In this document: one piece after another, positions 49,461 through 58,353 of the stretch | Numbering within the stretch: the first letter of the stretch is position 1 | Layout of the letters: the number at the start of each line of letters is the position of its first letter | Source of the DNA: Arthrobacter_E sp044748305 | GTDB lineage: Bacteria; Actinomycetota; Actinomycetes; Actinomycetales; Micrococcaceae | Assembly (NCBI RefSeq): GCF_044748305.1 | Contig: NZ_JBIVFT010000004.1 | Location: 1-64,000 of the forward strand | Length of the DNA stretch: 64,000 nt | Reading direction: 5' to 3' | Notes under the pieces: model-generated | Databases searched by the model: none | What the model was told of the DNA's origin: nothing | Seen by the model: only the letters and a program-made list of their open reading frames with translations | Made by a program: the position numbers and the translations under genes

Positions 49461-50327
49461 ATGCCCCAGCCGCTTTCCGAGTCCATGCTGACCGCCGCCC
49501 TGGTTCTGCCTCTGGGTCTTCTCGTCGCGTACGTCATCGGACAGATCGCCCGATCCATCGCCCGGAACTGGGTGACCATCAACACCCCCAGCACCGTGGT
49601 CCTCTCCGTGGCGGGCATGTCACTGGGAATGCTGCTCAGCACGGTGATCTTCCCCCGCTCCAAGCCGTGGAGCCTCGAGGTGCTGCTCCTCTCCATCGCC
49701 TTGACCGTGCTGCTCCTGTCCCTCTTCGCCTTGGTGGCCAAGCGTTTCCAGCCCTCGAAGACGGTCGAAGAGGTCGACTCCCTGATCAGCCAGGGCGAGA
49801 GCCAGCGGGTCGAGTTCAAGTCATCGGCCCGGTACAACCTGCACAGCAAAGTCCGGGACGAGAAGATCGAACTGGTCATCGCCAAGACCGTTGCCGGCTT
49901 CCTCAACGCCGACGGCGGTGTCCTCCTCATCGGGGTCAACGACGACGGGGACGTGGTGGGGCTGGCACGCGACTTCAGCCTGATCAAACAAGCCGATCCG
50001 GACCGCTACGAGCTGTGGCTGCGAGACTTTCTCTCGACGGTCCTCGGGCAGACCGCCGCCGCCCTGGCTCGCGTCGATTTCACCCCGTACGAAGTGGACG
50101 GCGAACGGACCTTCGTGTGCCGGGTGACATGCCCACGTTCACCCAGGCCTGTATTCCTGGCGCCGGGCAAAGGCAAGAACGACGAATTCTGGGTCCGCAG
50201 CGGCAATTCCACCCGCCAGCTGGGCGTCAAGGACGCCTCGGACTACGTCATGTTCCAATGGCCCCTCGGAGCGGGCCGGGCACTGGCCTCCCAGCTCCGC
50301 TCCGCCGCGCGCGGCTCCGGCTGGTGA
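49461..50327 (+). CDS. Membrane-anchored Schlafen/AlbA-type domain protein
   Basis: The 288-residue protein has three hydrophobic segments (about residues 8-28, 38-60 and 67-90). It then has a cytoplasmic Schlafen AlbA_2-like domain: GESQRVEFKSSARYNLHSKV near 113, ELVIAKTVAGFLNADGGVLL and IGVNDDGDVVGLARDF. AlbA_2 domains bind nucleic acid and are usually fused to helicases or regulators, not membranes. TACGGT lies 7 bp before the ATG, so it is probably leaderless. Its function is unknown. Confidence 0.8.
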   Translation: MPQPLSESMLTAALVLPLGLLVAYVIGQIARSIARNWVTINTPSTVVLSVAGMSLGMLLSTVIFPRSKPWSLEVLLLSIALTVLLLSLFALVAKRFQPSKTVEEVDSLISQGESQRVEFKSSARYNLHSKVRDEKIELVIAKTVAGFLNADGGVLLIGVNDDGDVVGLARDFSLIKQADPDRYELWLRDFLSTVLGQTAAALARVDFTPYEVDGERTFVCRVTCPRSPRPVFLAPGKGKNDEFWVRSGNSTRQLGVKDASDYVMFQWPLGAGRALASQLRSAARGSGW

Positions 50328-50343
50328 TCCCAGGGTGGGCCGC

Positions 50344-51357
50344 TCAGCCTGCGAGAAGATCCGGGTGCTGTGCCGCGACCACGTTCGGATGAGCCCGCAG
50401 CCGGTAGCGCAACGCGTTGTCGCCGTAGGTCTCAAGGATCGGGCTGTTGTTCGGATCCACCGAAAGGCCCCGGGCCTTCTCCTGGAATTCCGGGCTGACC
50501 GCCAGCTGGGGCATCGTCGCATCGAGGGCGGGGTTGTAGAAGAACGGCACCGAGATCCGGTCCGTGCCTCGCAACGGTGAGATGACCCGGTGCAGCGTCG
50601 CTTTGAGATAGCCGTTGGTGGCCAGCTCAAGCATCTCCCCGATGTTCACCACGAACGCTCCCGGCACCTGCGGCGCATCGATCCACGCGCCGTCGTGCTC
50701 CACTTGCAAACCGCCCTTGCCCGGCTCGACCAGGAGCAGCGTGATGACGCCGCCGTCGCGATGCTGGCCCACGCCCTGCTTGGGATCCGGGTCCGACTCC
50801 CCCGGATAGCGGACGATCTTCAGCACCGGGAAAGCCTTGTCGCCGAATGCTGCGTCGAAGGCGTTCTCAGGCGCCCCCAGAGAAACCGCCAGGGCTCGCA
50901 GGAGTTCCATCGAGATCTCGCTCAGCCGTTCCATCCATTCGGTGACGACCTCGCGCATCTCCGGCAGAGCCTCGGGCCAGAGATTCGGGCCCTCCAGACG
51001 CCAGTAGTCAGCCACCCCGGTACCGCGCGGGACAGACTCCCGTTCGGCCCCGACGTCGATCTGCTCGCGCCAGTCGACCTCGCCTGCGGTCAGCTCGCCG
51101 CCCATCCGGGTGTATCCGCGGAACTGCGGGCTGTGAGTGTTCTCCAGGGCGAGCTTCTGCTCCTCCGGCAGTTCGAAGAAGCGCCGGGAGACCTCAAGGA
51201 TCGCGTCCGTCAGCTCTTGCGGCACTCCATGGCCGGACAAGTAGAGAAAGCCGACCTCATGCATGGCGTCCCGCAGATCGGCGCGGAAGCCGGCAGCTTC
51301 CTCCGGACCCGCGCTCAGCCGGGAGAAATCGAGAACGGGCAAGGTTTCAAGAGCCAC
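50344..51357 (-). CDS. Isopenicillin-N-synthase-like 2OG-Fe(II) oxygenase
   Basis: The protein of about 337 residues has a DIOX_N part (LPVLDFSRLSAGPEEAAGFR) and the jelly-roll iron site HRD in GVGQHRDGGVITLLL, with a second His in LKATLHRVISP and the 2-oxoglutarate-binding R-x-S in TDRISVPFFYNP. It hydroxylates or desaturates an unknown small molecule. The open frame allows ATG 51381, but AAGGA lies 7 nt before the GTG at 51357, which I prefer. It is convergent with the Schlafen-domain gene with a 16-bp gap. Confidence 0.83.
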   Translation of the reverse strand: MALETLPVLDFSRLSAGPEEAAGFRADLRDAMHEVGFLYLSGHGVPQELTDAILEVSRRFFELPEEQKLALENTHSPQFRGYTRMGGELTAGEVDWREQIDVGAERESVPRGTGVADYWRLEGPNLWPEALPEMREVVTEWMERLSEISMELLRALAVSLGAPENAFDAAFGDKAFPVLKIVRYPGESDPDPKQGVGQHRDGGVITLLLVEPGKGGLQVEHDGAWIDAPQVPGAFVVNIGEMLELATNGYLKATLHRVISPLRGTDRISVPFFYNPALDATMPQLAVSPEFQEKARGLSVDPNNSPILETYGDNALRYRLRAHPNVVAAQHPDLLAG

Positions 51358-51594
51358 CACATAATCCTTTTCACAAGACATTGCAAGCCGAAGCCTGTAT
51401 TGGCTCCAATGTTACGCGCGAGCCCCTGCGACACCCACCCGTGCGTCATTGAAGGACATGAAGTTGCCAGCGTTCACTCAGGATGCCGTCGCGACCTTTT
51501 TGTTAAACGATTGACAAGCGTGCGAAGGCCATGACGATAATTCCTCCGTCGGGTCGGAACCGATCCGCATCACGCAGAGCACACAGGAGAAGAC

Positions 51595-52353
51595 ATGCGG
51601 TTCACCATCCATAAACGTCTCAGTGCAGTGATCGCGCTCGGCCTCGCGGCCGTGGCGTGGGGGCCGGGCATCCCGGCTCATGCTCAGACCTTCGGCGGCA
51701 ACGAGCTGCTGTCCTGGTCCGTCAGCGGAGCGCCGAGCAGCGGGCTGAGCTCCACCACATTCCCCATCACGGTCGCCCCGGCCACAGCGCGCCGGGCGGG
51801 CACCTACTTCGCCATGCAGTTCGGTTTCACCGGCCAGACCGAACTCGGCTACACCGGTCTTCAGCCGCGGCCGGACGCCAACGGATCCGGTCGCCTCCGC
51901 GGAGTATTCTCCTCATTCATCCCCGGCACCACCTCGAGTGACCGCAACTGCACTCCGGGTGCCGACGGCGGCCCGGGCGTCAGCTGCGGACTGGAATTCA
52001 ATGCGGTGTACGGCCACACCTACAACATGGTCGTGAGCCAGACCGGCACCAATACCTGGAGCGGCAGCGCGGTGGACACGGTCACGGGAACCAGCACCCA
52101 CATCGGCAGCTACACCCTGCCTGCCGGTTCAGGGAACCTCAAACCGAGCCAATCGGGGTTCATCGAGTACTACGACGTGCCGAGCTGCAGCCAGCAACAG
52201 AAGTACGACGTGACCTTCGGGGCTCCGTCCTCCGGCAGCCTCACGGGCGCCGTCAGCTGGGTCAAGGAATACGGTGACTGCCTCGGCCAAGGCGGAACCA
52301 CCGTCACCCCGGTCGGCACCGGAGTACGGATCACCCGCGGCACAGTCGGCTGA
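51595..52353 (+). CDS. Secreted protein of unknown function
   Basis: The 252-residue product has a Sec signal peptide (MRFTIHKRLSAVIALGLAAV, cleavage near PAHAQ) after AGGAGA. The mature 220 residues are rich in Gly, Ser and Thr with a few Cys (DRNCTPG, GVSCGLEF, PSCSQQ, YGDCLGQ), suggesting a disulfide-held beta-sandwich. FNAVYGHTYNMVVSQTGTNT and WSGSAVDTVTGT recall the DUF3472-like lectin group, but I cannot assign it. It stands alone and ends at a strong palindrome. Confidence 0.75.
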   Translation: MRFTIHKRLSAVIALGLAAVAWGPGIPAHAQTFGGNELLSWSVSGAPSSGLSSTTFPITVAPATARRAGTYFAMQFGFTGQTELGYTGLQPRPDANGSGRLRGVFSSFIPGTTSSDRNCTPGADGGPGVSCGLEFNAVYGHTYNMVVSQTGTNTWSGSAVDTVTGTSTHIGSYTLPAGSGNLKPSQSGFIEYYDVPSCSQQQKYDVTFGAPSSGSLTGAVSWVKEYGDCLGQGGTTVTPVGTGVRITRGTVG

Positions 52354-52388
52354 CCACTCTCCGACCGCGGGAAGAGCCCTGGAATGAC

Positions 52389-52430
52389 GACAGCCGGTGT
52401 GGGGAGAGATCTCTCCGCACACCGGCTGTC
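52389..52430. terminator. Hairpin between convergent genes
   Basis: Arms 52389-52409 and 52410-52430 match at 20 of 21 positions, with no true loop. It lies between the secreted-protein gene and gatB. Confidence 0.8.
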
Positions 52431-52449
52431 GGCTTCTGAATCCGGAGGT

Positions 52450-53958
52450 CTAGCCCTCCACACCCAGCTTCTGCAGAATCAGCTCACGGACGCGGCCGGC
52501 GTCGGCCTGGCCACGGGTGGCCTTCATGACGCCGCCGACGATCGCGCCGATCGCCTGCACCTTGCCGCCACGGATCTTCTCCGCGACGTCCGGCTGAGCC
52601 TCAAGTGCCGTGTCGATCGCCTCGAGGAGAGGACCGTCATCGGAGACGACCGCAAGGCCACGGGCCGCCACGATCTCCTCCGGGGTGCCTTCAGCGGCCA
52701 AGACGCCATCGAGCACCTGCGAGGCCATCTTGTTGTTGATCTTGCCGGCCTCCACCAGAGCGTTGACCTCCGCGATCACGGCGGGGCTGATGCCGAGTTC
52801 ACCCGGCTCCACCTCGGCGACCTTGGCACGGCCCACCACCTCGCCCATCCACCACTTACGGGCGGCGGCGGGCTTCAGGCCGGCGGCGACGGTCTCCTCG
52901 ATCTGGTCCATGACGCCTGCGTTGACGACATCGCGGAACTCCAGGTCCGAGTAACCCCAGGCGGTCTTGAGGCGCTTACGGCGCTCGGCGGGCGGCTCGG
53001 GCAGCGTGGCACGCAGTTCTTCCACCCACTCGCGAGAAGCGACGACGGGCACCAGATCCGGCTCCGGGAAGTAGCGGTAGTCGTCCGCGTCGCTCTTGGG
53101 CCGGCCCGACGTCGTCGTGCGCGTGTCCTCGTGCCAGTGGCGCGTCTCCTGGACGATCTTCTCGCCCGACTCCAGGACGGCGGCGTGGCGCTGGATCTCG
53201 AAACGCACGGCGTGCTCGACGGCGCGCAGCGAGTTCACGTTCTTCGTCTCGGAGCGCGTGCCGAACTTCTCCTGGCCGATCGGCTTGAGGGATACGTTGG
53301 CGTCACAGCGGACGTTGCCGCGCTCCATCCTGGCGTCGGAAACGCCGAGGTTCTTCACGATCTCGCGGACCGCGGCCACATAGGCCTTGGCCAGCTCCGG
53401 AGCGCGCTTGCCGGCACCGACGATCGGCTTGGTGACGATCTCCACGAGCGGCACGCCGGAACGGTTGTAGTCCACCAGGGAGTAATCGGCACCCTGGATG
53501 CGACCCGCGGCACCACCCATGTGGGTGAGCTTGCCGGCGTCCTCCTCCATATGTGCACGCTCGATCTCCACGCGGAACACCTCGCCGTCCTCCAGCTCGA
53601 TGTCGAGGTAGCCGTCGAAGGCGATCGGCTCATCGTACTGGGAGGTCTGGAAGTTCTTGGGGGTGTCCGGGTAGAAGTAGTTCTTCCGGGCGAAGCGGCA
53701 GGACTCGGCGATCTGGCAGTTCAGCGCCAGGCCGATCTTGATGGAGGACTCGATGGCGGCCTTGTTCACCACGGGCAGGACGCCGGGCAGCCCGAGGTCC
53801 ACCTCGTTGACGTTGGTGTTGGGCTCGTCACCGAACTCATTCGGTGCGGAGGAGAACATCTTGGTCTTGGTGTTCAGCTCGACGTGCACCTCGAATCCGA
53901 GGACGGGCTCGTACTTCTCGAAGGCGGAATCGTAGTCCAGGATCTCGTCTGCGGACAT
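52450..53958 (-). CDS. gatB: Asp-tRNA(Asn)/Glu-tRNA(Gln) amidotransferase subunit B
   Basis: The 502-residue protein recognises the mischarged tRNA and phosphorylates its side chain for amidation. It has YEPVLGFEVHVELNTKTKMF near 19, NVNEVDLGLPGVLPV, FARKNYFYPDTPKNFQTSQY and a C-terminal GatB/YqeY domain (MASQVLDGVLAAEGTPEEIV near 420). ATG 53958 gives a TAATG overlap with the gatA stop. It is the last gene of gatCAB. Confidence 0.97.
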   Translation of the reverse strand: MSADEILDYDSAFEKYEPVLGFEVHVELNTKTKMFSSAPNEFGDEPNTNVNEVDLGLPGVLPVVNKAAIESSIKIGLALNCQIAESCRFARKNYFYPDTPKNFQTSQYDEPIAFDGYLDIELEDGEVFRVEIERAHMEEDAGKLTHMGGAAGRIQGADYSLVDYNRSGVPLVEIVTKPIVGAGKRAPELAKAYVAAVREIVKNLGVSDARMERGNVRCDANVSLKPIGQEKFGTRSETKNVNSLRAVEHAVRFEIQRHAAVLESGEKIVQETRHWHEDTRTTTSGRPKSDADDYRYFPEPDLVPVVASREWVEELRATLPEPPAERRKRLKTAWGYSDLEFRDVVNAGVMDQIEETVAAGLKPAAARKWWMGEVVGRAKVAEVEPGELGISPAVIAEVNALVEAGKINNKMASQVLDGVLAAEGTPEEIVAARGLAVVSDDGPLLEAIDTALEAQPDVAEKIRGGKVQAIGAIVGGVMKATRGQADAGRVRELILQKLGVEG

Positions 53959-55499
53959 TACTTGGCACCTCCCGGAACCGTTGAATTCAGGGCCGTCGAA
54001 CCCAGTACCGGGGCCTGCGCCAGCAGCGGGCCGCCCCACTTCTCTTCCAACAGCGTCTCCAGCGCACCCGCGGCGCGGTAGAGGCGGGCATCCTGCCGGG
54101 CCGGGGCCAGGAACTGGATGCCGACCGGCAGCCCGTCCTCATCCGCCAAGCCGCCGGGGATGGAGATTCCCGGAACACCGGCCATGTTGGCAGGGATGGT
54201 GGCCACGTCATTGAGGTACATGGCCAGCGGGTCGTCGAGCTTCTCCCCCAGCTTGAACGCCGTGGTGGGCGCGGTCGGGGAGATCAGCACATCGGCCTGA
54301 GCGAACGCGGCGTCGAAGTCACGCTGGATGAGCGTGCGCACCTTCTGCGCCGAGCCGTAGTAGGCGTCGTAGTAGCCCGCGGAGAGGGCGTAGGTGCCCA
54401 GGATGATGCGGCGCTTGACCTCGTCGCCGAAGCCCGCCGCGCGGGTGGCGGCCATGACGCGTTCGATGGTCATGGGCCCGTCCTCCGGAAGGGCACGCAG
54501 GCCGAAGCGCACACCGTCGAACTTGGCCAGGTTGGAGGAGGCCTCGGACGGCATGATCAGGTAGTAGGCGCCCAGGGCGTACTGGAAGTTGGGGCAGGAG
54601 ACCTCGACGATCTCGGCGCCCGCGGCCTTCAACAGCTCCAGCGACTCGTTGAAACGGTTCTCGACGCCCGCCTGGTAACCCTCGCCGTGCAGTTCCTTGA
54701 TGATGCCGACCTTCAGGCCCTTGGCATCACCGTTGCGAGCGGCCTCCGCGAGACCCGCCCACGATTCCTGCAAAGAGGTGGAATCGAACGGATCGTGCCC
54801 GCCGATCACCTCGTGCAGCAAGGCGGAGTCCAGCACCGTGCGGGACACGGGGCCGATCTGGTCCAGGGACGATGCCATTGCGATGGCGCCGTAGCGGGAC
54901 ACCCCGCCATAGGTGGGCTTCACGCCCACCGAACCGGTCACGGACGCAGGCTGGCGGATGGAACCGCCGGTGTCGGTGCCGAGGGCCAGGGGCGCCTCGA
55001 AGGCGGCGACGGCAGCCGCCGAGCCACCGCCGGAACCGCCCGGGATGCGGTCCAGATCCCATGGGTTGTGGGTGGGCCCGTAAGCCGAGTGCTCCGTGGA
55101 GGAGCCCATGGCGAATTCGTCCAGGTTGGTCTTGCCGAGGATCGGCATCTTCGCGGCACGCAGCTTCTTGATGACGGTGGCGTCATACGGGCTGTTCCAG
55201 CCTTCGAGGATCTTTGAGCCGGCCGTGGTCGGCTGGCCGACCGTGACGATGAGGTCCTTGACGGCGATCGGCACACCGGCCAGAGCGTGCAGCTCCTCGC
55301 CGGCGGCGCGAGCAGCGTCGACCTCGGCAGCGACGCCGAGCGCCTCCTGCGTGTTGACATGCAGGAAGGCGTTCACCTCGCCGTCGACCTCGGCGATGCG
55401 GTCCAGGTGCGCCTGGGTGACCTCGACGGCGGACAGTTCCTTGGCCGCCAGCTTCTCGGCCAGCTGGGCCGCGGAGGAACGGATGATCTCCTGGCTCAT
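53958..55499 (-). CDS. gatA: Asp-tRNA(Asn)/Glu-tRNA(Gln) amidotransferase subunit A
   Basis: The 513-residue amidase-family protein releases ammonia from glutamine for the transamidation. The triad is seen as Lys in PIAVKDLIVTVG near 80, Ser in PGGSGGGSAAAVAAFE and Ser in LGTDTGGSIRQPASVTG near 178. Unlike the amidase at 9191-10621, it has the GatA length and context. It begins 3 bp after gatC. Confidence 0.97.
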   Translation of the reverse strand: MSQEIIRSSAAQLAEKLAAKELSAVEVTQAHLDRIAEVDGEVNAFLHVNTQEALGVAAEVDAARAAGEELHALAGVPIAVKDLIVTVGQPTTAGSKILEGWNSPYDATVIKKLRAAKMPILGKTNLDEFAMGSSTEHSAYGPTHNPWDLDRIPGGSGGGSAAAVAAFEAPLALGTDTGGSIRQPASVTGSVGVKPTYGGVSRYGAIAMASSLDQIGPVSRTVLDSALLHEVIGGHDPFDSTSLQESWAGLAEAARNGDAKGLKVGIIKELHGEGYQAGVENRFNESLELLKAAGAEIVEVSCPNFQYALGAYYLIMPSEASSNLAKFDGVRFGLRALPEDGPMTIERVMAATRAAGFGDEVKRRIILGTYALSAGYYDAYYGSAQKVRTLIQRDFDAAFAQADVLISPTAPTTAFKLGEKLDDPLAMYLNDVATIPANMAGVPGISIPGGLADEDGLPVGIQFLAPARQDARLYRAAGALETLLEEKWGGPLLAQAPVLGSTALNSTVPGGAK

Positions 55500-55502
55500 G
55501 GC

Positions 55503-55799
55503 TTACTCCTCATCCAGGATCGCAGGGACCTTGAAGCGGTTCTCTGCGGCGTCAGGTGCGCCGGAAAGAGCCTGCTCCGCGGTGAGGACATGACCCACGA
55601 CGTCCTCGCGGAACACATTGCTCAGCGGGATCGGGTGGGACGTGGCGGGAACGTCGTCCCCGGCTGCCTCACTGACGGACTTCACGGAGTCGACGATCAC
55701 GGCCAGTTCCCCGGCCATGCGGTCAAGCTCCTCATTGCTCATCTCAATGTGAGCGAGGCGCGCCAGATGCGCGACGTCGTCACGATTGATTGCAGCCAT
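55503..55799 (-). CDS. gatC: Asp-tRNA(Asn)/Glu-tRNA(Gln) amidotransferase subunit C
   Basis: The 98-residue subunit stabilises GatA and GatB. AAINRDDVAHLARLAHIEMS, then LAVIVDSVKSV and a C-terminal NRFKVPAILDEE are typical. ATG 55799 follows GGGGAGATCC; the upstream ATG at 55814 would overlap it. It is the first gene of the gatCAB operon. Confidence 0.95.
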   Translation of the reverse strand: MAAINRDDVAHLARLAHIEMSNEELDRMAGELAVIVDSVKSVSEAAGDDVPATSHPIPLSNVFREDVVGHVLTAEQALSGAPDAAENRFKVPAILDEE

Positions 55800-55882
55800 G
55801 GATCTCCCCTGCAATTGGTGAAAGGTTTCCCGTTTAGTTTATGTCAATTTGTCGCACCGCCTCCCGTCCCACCACACACCCG

Positions 55883-55985
55883 CCGAACTCGCTAGTTGCA
55901 CCCGGTTCTCCTGCCGAAATCGCGAGTTCCGTGCGAAATCGCTCCAGGACCGCGCGGGTTCGCACTGAATCAGCGAGCTCGGCGG
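55883..55985. repeat. CCGARCTCGCTRGTT-type repeat cluster
   Basis: CCGAACTCGCTAGTT (55883-55897) and the near-complementary AGCGAGCTCGGCGG (55972-55985) bracket further degenerate copies such as GAAATCGCGAGTTC near 55915. A sister copy is at 60798. It fills most of the 239-bp gap between the divergent gatC and GNAT genes. Confidence 0.6.
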
Positions 55986-56026
55986 ACGGGACCGGACGGG
56001 ACCGGCCAAGGCCTGGCGGCGATCGC

Positions 56027-56032
56027 TACGAT
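56027..56032 (+). promoter_or_regulatory. -10 box of a leaderless transcript (first GNAT)
   Basis: TACGAT is followed by six bases and a GTG at 56039. No convincing -35 is visible. Confidence 0.45.
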
Positions 56033-56038
56033 GGGCTC

Positions 56039-56584
56039 GTGCTGCCGCTGATCGATGACGCCGTGCTCCGACGCCCCACTCCCGAGGATGTTCCGCTCCT
56101 CCACGAGATTTACAGCGACCCCGAGGTCTGGCGGCACGCTCCACAGGGCCGTCACACCTCGCCCGAAGCCACACAGGCTCTCGTGGAATTCTTCCTCAGC
56201 TGCTGGGAAGAGAGCGGCCTGGGACCGTGGCTGGTGCAGGACCGCGAGACGGGTGGCCTTCTGGGGAACTGCGGTTGCTCCCTGCGGAATGATGCTCATT
56301 GGAATCTGGGTTACCGGTTCGCGCCCGCCGCGCAGGGTCGCGGGCTGGCCACCCGGATCTCGCGCCTGGCCATCGACGCTGTACGTGCCCTCGACGACGA
56401 CCGTCCGGTCATCGCATCCATCCTGGAACACAACACGGCTTCCGTCCGGGTGGCGGAGAGAGTCGGTCTCACGCTCGAATACCGCGGTCCCGACGTCGGC
56501 AATCCCGATCCGGGCGCGGTGCGGCTCCTCTTCGCCGACCGCCGCCTCGATCCGGCGATGGTCGGCCTCATCCTGGGGCGGTGA
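56039..56584 (+). CDS. GNAT-family acetyltransferase (RimJ/RimL-like)
   Basis: The 181-residue protein has LRRPTPEDVPLLHEIYSDPE at the start, WNLGYRFAPAAQGRGLATRI with the acetyl-CoA loop near 105 and SILEHNTASVRVAERVGLTL near 140. This is the Acetyltransf_3 group, which acetylates protein N-termini or small amines. GTG 56039, probably leaderless, is preferred, since the frame upstream lies within the repeat cluster. Confidence 0.82.
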   Translation: MLPLIDDAVLRRPTPEDVPLLHEIYSDPEVWRHAPQGRHTSPEATQALVEFFLSCWEESGLGPWLVQDRETGGLLGNCGCSLRNDAHWNLGYRFAPAAQGRGLATRISRLAIDAVRALDDDRPVIASILEHNTASVRVAERVGLTLEYRGPDVGNPDPGAVRLLFADRRLDPAMVGLILGR

Positions 56585-56607
56585 CCGCGGGACCGCCCGG
56601 CACAACA

Positions 56608-56668
56608 AACGCGGGGTCACTTGGGGCCGGATTTCACCAGGAAATCCGGCCCCAAGTGACCCCGCGTT
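56608..56668. repeat. Perfect 28-bp-arm hairpin between convergent genes
   Basis: Arms 56608-56635 and 56641-56668 are exact reverse complements around the loop ACCAG. It lies 23 bp after the GNAT stop and 44 bp before the CitM stop. There is no T-run. Confidence 0.9.
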
Positions 56669-56712
56669 GAGAGACGGATGCGTGCCGGAATCAGGCCGCG
56701 TCCGGACTCAGG

Positions 56713-58164
56713 TCAGTGGCCGATGCCGATGGCCCCCGTCAGGACACCCACCAGCAGCATCACCAGGGACACGACGGCGGAACGCCACAGCACCTTCTTG
56801 TGATGGTCGCCCAGTTCGACCTTCGCCAGGGAGACCAGCAGGAGGATCGCCGGGACCAGCGGGGACTGCATGTGGAACGGCTGCCCGGTGATGGAGGCAC
56901 GTGCCATGTCCGCGGCGGTCAGGCCATAATGCCCGGCAGTCTCACTCAGGATCGGCAGCACCCCGAAGTAGAAGGCGTCATTGCTCATGAAGAACGTCAT
57001 GGGGATGCTGAGCAGGCCGGTGATGATCGCCATGAACGGGCCCATGCTGGCGGGGATGATCGCCACGAGCCACTCGGACATGGCCTTGACCATGCCGGTG
57101 CCGTTGAGCACACCGGTCAGGACGGCCGCCGCCATGACCATGCTGACCACGGCCACGATCGACTGACCATGCGCCACCAGAGCCTTCGCCTGGTCCTTGA
57201 CGTGCGGGAAGTTCACCAGCAAGGCGATGCCGGCGCCGACCATGAAGATGTACGGCAGGGGAAGGACATCCATGACGAGCAGGACCATGATGGCCAGGGT
57301 CAGCGCGAAGTTGAACCAGATCAGCTTCGGCCGCAGGGTCTCGCGGGTCGGGTCCAGCGCGGTCTCGGCCAGGGTGCCTGCACCATCGGAGGAGCCGCCG
57401 CCCGGCGTGATCTTCTGCAGCAGAGCGGTGCGGGTGCCGATGCGGCCGCCGCTCGCCTTGGACAGGGCCGAACCGTTCTTGACGTCGGCGACGTCGAGCG
57501 CGGTGCCTCCGTCGTAGGACGCCGCGGCACCCCAGCGCTCCGGTTCGGCGACCATGAGGCGCTTGCGTTCCATCAGACCCAGGCTCCAGGAGAAGACGAG
57601 GACCACCACGAGGCCTGCAATCAGGCCCGGGACCATCGGAACGAAGACCTCGGAGACGTTCAGCTTCAGGGCCGAGGCCGCCCGAGCGGTCGGACCGCCC
57701 CACGGCAGGATGTTCATGGTTCCGTTGGCCAGACCGGCGACACAGGTCAGGACCACGGGGCTCATCTTCAAGCGCAGGTACACGGGCAGCATGGCCGCCG
57801 TGGTGAGGATGAAGGTGGTGGACCCGTCACCGTCCAGAGACACCGCCATGGCCAGCAGCGCGGTGCCGAGCACCACCTTGGCCGGGTCGTTGCCGAGCTT
57901 GCGCAGAATGAACCGGACCAGCGGGTCGAAGAGACCGACGTCGATCATGGTGCCGAAGTAGATGATGGCGAACATGAGCAGGGCGGCCGTGGAGGTCATG
58001 GACGCCATGGACTTCATGACCATGTCGCCGATTCCCAGACCCGCTCCTGCGAACAGTCCGAAGATGGTGGGGACCAGGATGAGCGCCAGCACCGGCGTCA
58101 TCTTCTTGGTCATGATCAGAACCATGAATACTGCGATCATGGCGAAGCCGAGCAGGACTAGCAT
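56713..58164 (-). CDS. CitMHS-family citrate-metal symporter
   Basis: The 483-residue protein has about 12 membrane segments and CitMHS features: MLVLLGFAMIAVFMVLIMTK, DGDGSTTFILTTAAMLPVYL near 125, and GPTARAASALKLNVSEVFVP. A soluble loop occupies about 205-270. It imports citrate complexed with Mg2+ or Ca2+. The divergent CitA/CitB genes are its probable regulators. Confidence 0.9.
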   Translation of the reverse strand: MLVLLGFAMIAVFMVLIMTKKMTPVLALILVPTIFGLFAGAGLGIGDMVMKSMASMTSTAALLMFAIIYFGTMIDVGLFDPLVRFILRKLGNDPAKVVLGTALLAMAVSLDGDGSTTFILTTAAMLPVYLRLKMSPVVLTCVAGLANGTMNILPWGGPTARAASALKLNVSEVFVPMVPGLIAGLVVVLVFSWSLGLMERKRLMVAEPERWGAAASYDGGTALDVADVKNGSALSKASGGRIGTRTALLQKITPGGGSSDGAGTLAETALDPTRETLRPKLIWFNFALTLAIMVLLVMDVLPLPYIFMVGAGIALLVNFPHVKDQAKALVAHGQSIVAVVSMVMAAAVLTGVLNGTGMVKAMSEWLVAIIPASMGPFMAIITGLLSIPMTFFMSNDAFYFGVLPILSETAGHYGLTAADMARASITGQPFHMQSPLVPAILLLVSLAKVELGDHHKKVLWRSAVVSLVMLLVGVLTGAIGIGH

Positions 58165-58353
58165 CCTTGCGCTCCTTTGCTGGAATCCTGTGGTGCATCA
58201 CGCCGATGTGACGCTCGCCATAGACGTTAGAGTGGCGTGCGTCACGTCCAGGGCTTTTGCCCCCTTGATGCTTCTTGTGCTTGTTGAGCGCGTTCTGCTC
58301 ATTTAGCTCAAGGATTTTTTCCGGTAGGCTTCCCGTGCCGAGAAGGGGGTGCC

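Noticed and set aside
49415..49987. N-terminal extension of the PP2C phosphatase by about 190 codons
   Set aside because: It is antisense to the Schlafen-domain gene and unlike any phosphatase; similarity begins at the ATG at 49414.
56716..58161. Open frame of 481 codons opposite the CitM gene
   Set aside because: The translation is a His/Asp/Gln-rich shadow of a membrane-protein gene, with no ribosome site or similarity.
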